Source: Acholeplasma laidlawii_A
Lineage (GTDB): Bacteria; Bacillota_I; Bacilli_A; Acholeplasmatales; Acholeplasmataceae
Strand: one strand, 5' to 3'
DNA length: 64,000 bases
Assembly: GCF_030166555.2 (NCBI RefSeq)
Contig: NZ_CP126461.2
The notes under the pieces are model-generated. The model saw only the letters and a list, made by a program, of their open reading frames with translations, was not told where the DNA came from and did no database searches. Position numbers and translations under genes: made by a program. This document shows, in pieces, positions 62,201 through 64,000 of the stretch; positions within the stretch are counted from its first letter, which is position 1, and every line of letters starts with the position of its first letter.

Positions 62201-63584
62201 CATCACCATAAATGGATAAACCAAATACAGTCAAGCCTGGATAAGTTTCTTCATCAATAAATACATAGACAAAATAATCCCCTACTTTGTGAGCACCTTC
62301 AACTGCATCGTAAGTTAATGTACTTTCAATTAATGCGATATAACTATCTGCATCTGCTTCAGACCATGTAAAGATATCTACATAAACATCAAAATAAGTT
62401 TCATCACTTAAATCAGTAATTAGAGCATCATTTGAAGTAAATGCTGGTAATAATGCATAAATATCAAATCCAAAAATGCCATTTAATTCATCTTTATCAA
62501 ATGGAACACCTTCAGGATCCACTGGATCAACTGGTGTTTCATCTTCTAAATATTGATATACTCCAACACCATAAATAATTGAACCAGGAACAATCTCATC
62601 ATCTGCATAAAGATAAATAAATAGTTCTCCTAATATATATGCATCTTCTAAGGCATCATAAGTTAGTAAATTTTCTAATAAGGCATCATAAGCCATTAAA
62701 TCAGATTCTGTCCAATCAAAAACATCGATATAGACATCATTAAATAAGTCGTTTGAGTTATCAATCACTTCATAATCGCTTGTTACAATTTCAGGAATTA
62801 ATGCATATACATCAAGTCCAAAAATACTGTTAAGTAATGTTGGATCAAATGCTGTGCCTGAAGTAATTGGAACTTCCTTAAATTGTGCAACATAAACTGT
62901 ATCTGCTGTAGCTGCTACAACCGCTTTATCCCAACCAGTAAACTCAAATGTATGTGTAAGAGTTGCTTGTTTTGTTGGTGTTTGACCAGTATATGCAGGT
63001 ACTACACCTGATACGACTTCAACAGTTTGTAAAACCGTATCATCATGATTTTTAAAACTTATTTTAAAAGTTTCTACTTCCCCTAAACTTTCCCACTTAG
63101 CGTAAAAACTCTTATTTTCTGTAGAACCAACTTCTACTTTACCAACAAAACTTGATTCAGTATTTGATGTAGACCAACCTAAGAATTTAAATCCTTCTTT
63201 AGTAGGCGTTAATAAATTGACTTCATCTAGTATTGTAAACTTGGATACTTGTTCAGGATGAATCACACCACCATCTAAGTGTAGTGTAATCGTATATTCA
63301 TTGATTGTCCATTTTGCATATAATGTCACTGAACTCGTAATATCAGTTGTTAATTTAGAACCTTCACTTAAATCACTTTCTAAATACCAACTATTAAAAG
63401 TATATCCTGATTTTTCAGGTACCACCTTTTCAATCTCTGCTAAAGCATAACTTGATTCAAATTCAATAGCTTGAATTTCATTTCCACCATTGGTTTCAAA
63501 ATCAATTTTGTAAGCAGTTAATTCTGTACACGCTATTAACACGAGTGTCATCAATAACGTAAAGATTATGCTAATTTTCTTCAT
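59295..63584 (-). CDS. giant repeat lipoprotein with M6-type metalloprotease domain
   Basis: 1429 residues. Signal peptide with lipobox ending LIAC (~16-19). Residues ~25-230 hold three InlB-type B-repeats. Residues ~240-715 are four tandem ~119-residue repeats (start FDKDVLNGIFGFDIYALLP), joined by TPVDPVDP linkers; the last three are closest. A beta-rich module follows (~720-880). The C-terminal ~450 residues resemble immune inhibitor A (M6) proteases: zinc motif HELGHLMGIVD near residue 1210, then GPMGGFDMMDANAGDHGPF. Anchored at the surface, it could cleave host or neighbour proteins. Between pcrA and the helicase gene, it has its own terminators on both sides. Confidence 0.85.
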   Translation of the reverse strand: MKKISIIFTLLMTLVLIACTELTAYKIDFETNGGNEIQAIEFESSYALAEIEKVVPEKSGYTFNSWYLESDLSEGSKLTTDITSSVTLYAKWTINEYTITLHLDGGVIHPEQVSKFTILDEVNLLTPTKEGFKFLGWSTSNTESSFVGKVEVGSTENKSFYAKWESLGEVETFKISFKNHDDTVLQTVEVVSGVVPAYTGQTPTKQATLTHTFEFTGWDKAVVAATADTVYVAQFKEVPITSGTAFDPTLLNSIFGLDVYALIPEIVTSDYEVIDNSNDLFNDVYIDVFDWTESDLMAYDALLENLLTYDALEDAYILGELFIYLYADDEIVPGSIIYGVGVYQYLEDETPVDPVDPEGVPFDKDELNGIFGFDIYALLPAFTSNDALITDLSDETYFDVYVDIFTWSEADADSYIALIESTLTYDAVEGAHKVGDYFVYVFIDEETYPGLTVFGLSIYGDVVGTTPVDPVDPVDPVGAPFDKDVLNGIFGFDIYALLPAITSNNVIITDLSDETYVEVYVDIFTCLEADADSYIALLESQLTYDALEDAYKLGDYFAYIFMDEETYPGLTVFGLAIYGDKEGTTPVDPVDPVDPVGAPFDKDVINGIFGFDIYALLPAIVSEDSLITDLSDETYFEVYVDIFTWSEADADSYIALLESQLTYDALEDAYKLGDYFAYIFMDEETYPGLTVFGLAIYGDKAGTTPVDPVEPEIGEYYSFNVQDTTTTTLDGSYKNNIDVTLNFAGSTNKVIVKASHIANITQTAPGGLSLGKIFAANVSGNANPTVYLEIDALGNVIDTMSFEIQARTSFSPNLAGAKLQVFNNGVWTDLANGDFYSQITTSKTLITISGINASKFRLLFQGSGATSNGGQFMIFNVNLLSGKAPAPVYELWSDVVTDLEAKFDDLDFNTYMPDFADLSNLKVTKVNEKSFKVVGSTTLDVDTLYTTYINLILNKSFEKDNDLSLLIGHDVYVYVVNDDLAYAMYIIKGTESLEVYIYQFDAVMEEVVLETLSKRQSINEYEVSQFSMSGLPSTGTYDVLVVPVEIQNVPFEASYKTKLDKVFNGTSLDTGWESVASYYYKSSFGLLDLNFDILDKHVTSNVKSYYEGKGQDGDQHAILDALTALDSTIDFSKYDSNNDGVIDSIIFIYSTDYNYDVDPWWAWVYVSNPDIVGSVSELDGKNFEYYFWASYDFMNDSLPGNSDLILNSETYIHELGHLMGIVDFYPYDGEQYGPMGGFDMMDANAGDHGPFNKLVFGWLQPLIAQKGTYQVTLDSYSTDKDGLNNTLLIPFNSSDLNDGNAFDEYLLVMFYTPNGLYSAHSGLEYIPSNAGIVVYHIDARLTSNPVFWGEYFINDNEGSSSFINQILEADKNNSIPGNRSIKQSDLLTSGTLNLNTYSWNQGGKINVSLTVASLFNNSSENVTLTVSVA
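61444..62514. repeat. tandem 357-bp repeats in the lipoprotein gene
   Basis: The same landmarks recur exactly every 357 bases (61492, 61849 and 62206), giving 119 residues per unit. Copies at 61444-61800 and 61801-62157 share long identical stretches; the third is more diverged and a fourth, more distant unit lies at ~62515-62870. This is a recent duplication that could expand or contract. Confidence 0.85.
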
Positions 63585-63703
63585 AAAACTCTCTCTTTCT
63601 TATGTAAATAATTTATGCGTAACAGTTATAATAGCATGTTTAATCGAACTTGTAAACGAAACTAATTTCAAACATACTTAAAAAGATAAAAATTCATAAA
63701 AAT

Positions 63704-63733
63704 AAGCATGCGATCTTTTCTAATCGCATGCTT
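63704..63733 (-). terminator. terminator after pcrA
   Basis: Eleven-pair stem AAGCATGCGAT/ATCGCATGCTT with an eight-base loop, followed on the minus strand by ATTTTTAT. Confidence 0.85.
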
Positions 63734-63737
63734 ATTT

Positions 63738-64000
63738 TCAGTTTTTCTTAATACTTGGATGTGACTCTAATAATTGTTTAATACCATGAGGCATACTAAA
63801 TGCGATTGTTGCAATATCTTTATCTACGCTCACTACAATACCTTTACCAAATACTTGGTGAGTGACACTATCACCAGGTTTTAAGTAGTTACTACTTGTT
63901 CCTTGTTGTGGTGTGTAGTTACCCTTTTTAGTAAAGACTTCTTGTTCAGGCATCATTTCTTTTAAGAACCTAGATGGTCTTGGATAAATTAATGCGCCAT
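63738..64000 (-). CDS. pcrA: ATP-dependent DNA helicase PcrA/UvrD, C-terminal end (runs off right edge)
   Basis: The last 87 codons. YPRPSRFLKEMMPE is the usual end of the helicase core and LKPGDSVTHQVFGKGIVVSV with GIKQLLESHPSIKK is the C-terminal Tudor-like domain of Firmicute PcrA. The motor domains lie outside the window. In Bacillus pcrA is followed by ligA; here the giant lipoprotein and a compact helicase separate them. Confidence 0.85.
   Translation of the reverse strand, partial: GALIYPRPSRFLKEMMPEQEVFTKKGNYTPQQGTSSNYLKPGDSVTHQVFGKGIVVSVDKDIATIAFSMPHGIKQLLESHPSIKKN

Overview
The window is AT-rich, densely coded and organised in long same-strand operons, mostly on the minus strand. 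Gene content points to a low-GC, wall-less or minimal Firmicute relative, most likely an Acholeplasma-type mollicute. UGA is used as a true stop (pstA, dinJ, speA, aldehyde dehydrogenase and the zinc-ribbon gene all end in TGA), so the Mycoplasma/Spiroplasma code does not apply. Many surface proteins are lipoproteins with InlB-type repeats, and there is a complete PDH complex with a lipoate ligase. The species call is inference.

Layout. 1-614: 5' part of anaerobic ribonucleotide reductase nrdD, with a strong promoter and a leader that can fold in two mutually exclusive ways, one of which would bury the ribosome binding site. 899-3881: a serine hydrolase and two membrane proteins. 3918-10518: pstS-C-A-B-phoU-phoP-phoR, with a textbook 11-bp-period Pho box before pstS; the PstS domain halves are in permuted order. 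10520-13241: ABC-2 exporter and a diacylglycerol-kinase-like enzyme. 13318-20017: lipoate ligase, a YczE-like membrane protein and pdhA-B-C-D. 20172-21091: a DinJ-type antitoxin and a Fic toxin gene with an in-frame TAA. 21881-24219: agmatinase and an arginine decarboxylase gene with an in-frame TGA. 24347-29512: small hypothetical genes, a uracil-DNA glycosylase relative, an InlB-repeat lipoprotein, a RibBA with a degraded RibB half, and an AHSA1 protein.

29621-33094: a polar amino acid ABC importer (permease gene interrupted by an in-frame TAA), a YerC/TrpR-type regulator and a prenyl diphosphate synthase. 33130-40699: PAS-GGDEF protein, aldehyde dehydrogenase, a two-gene unit of unknown function (zinc-ribbon membrane protein plus 993-residue exoprotein), and a Ca2+/Na+ exchanger. 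41128-44778: a small islet bounded by a 55-bp direct repeat that includes the 3' end of tRNA-Glu. It carries a truncated photolyase, a DUF1905-type gene and an intact IS66 element with an 8-bp target duplication. 44767-44935: tRNA-Glu(UUC) and tRNA-Ser(GCU) with their own promoter.

44999-59187: housekeeping block tex, a hypothetical gene, acpS, whiA, trxB, an lgt-ppaX fusion, hprK, a membrane protein, uvrA, ligA and a compact UvrD-type helicase. 59295-63584: a 1429-residue lipoprotein with InlB-type repeats, four ~119-residue tandem repeats and a C-terminal M6-type metalloprotease motif. 63738-64000: the 3' end of pcrA.

The strongest leads are the nrdD leader switch, the Lgt-PpaX fusion, the tRNA-Glu islet, the permuted PstS, and three otherwise intact genes each cut by one in-frame stop codon.
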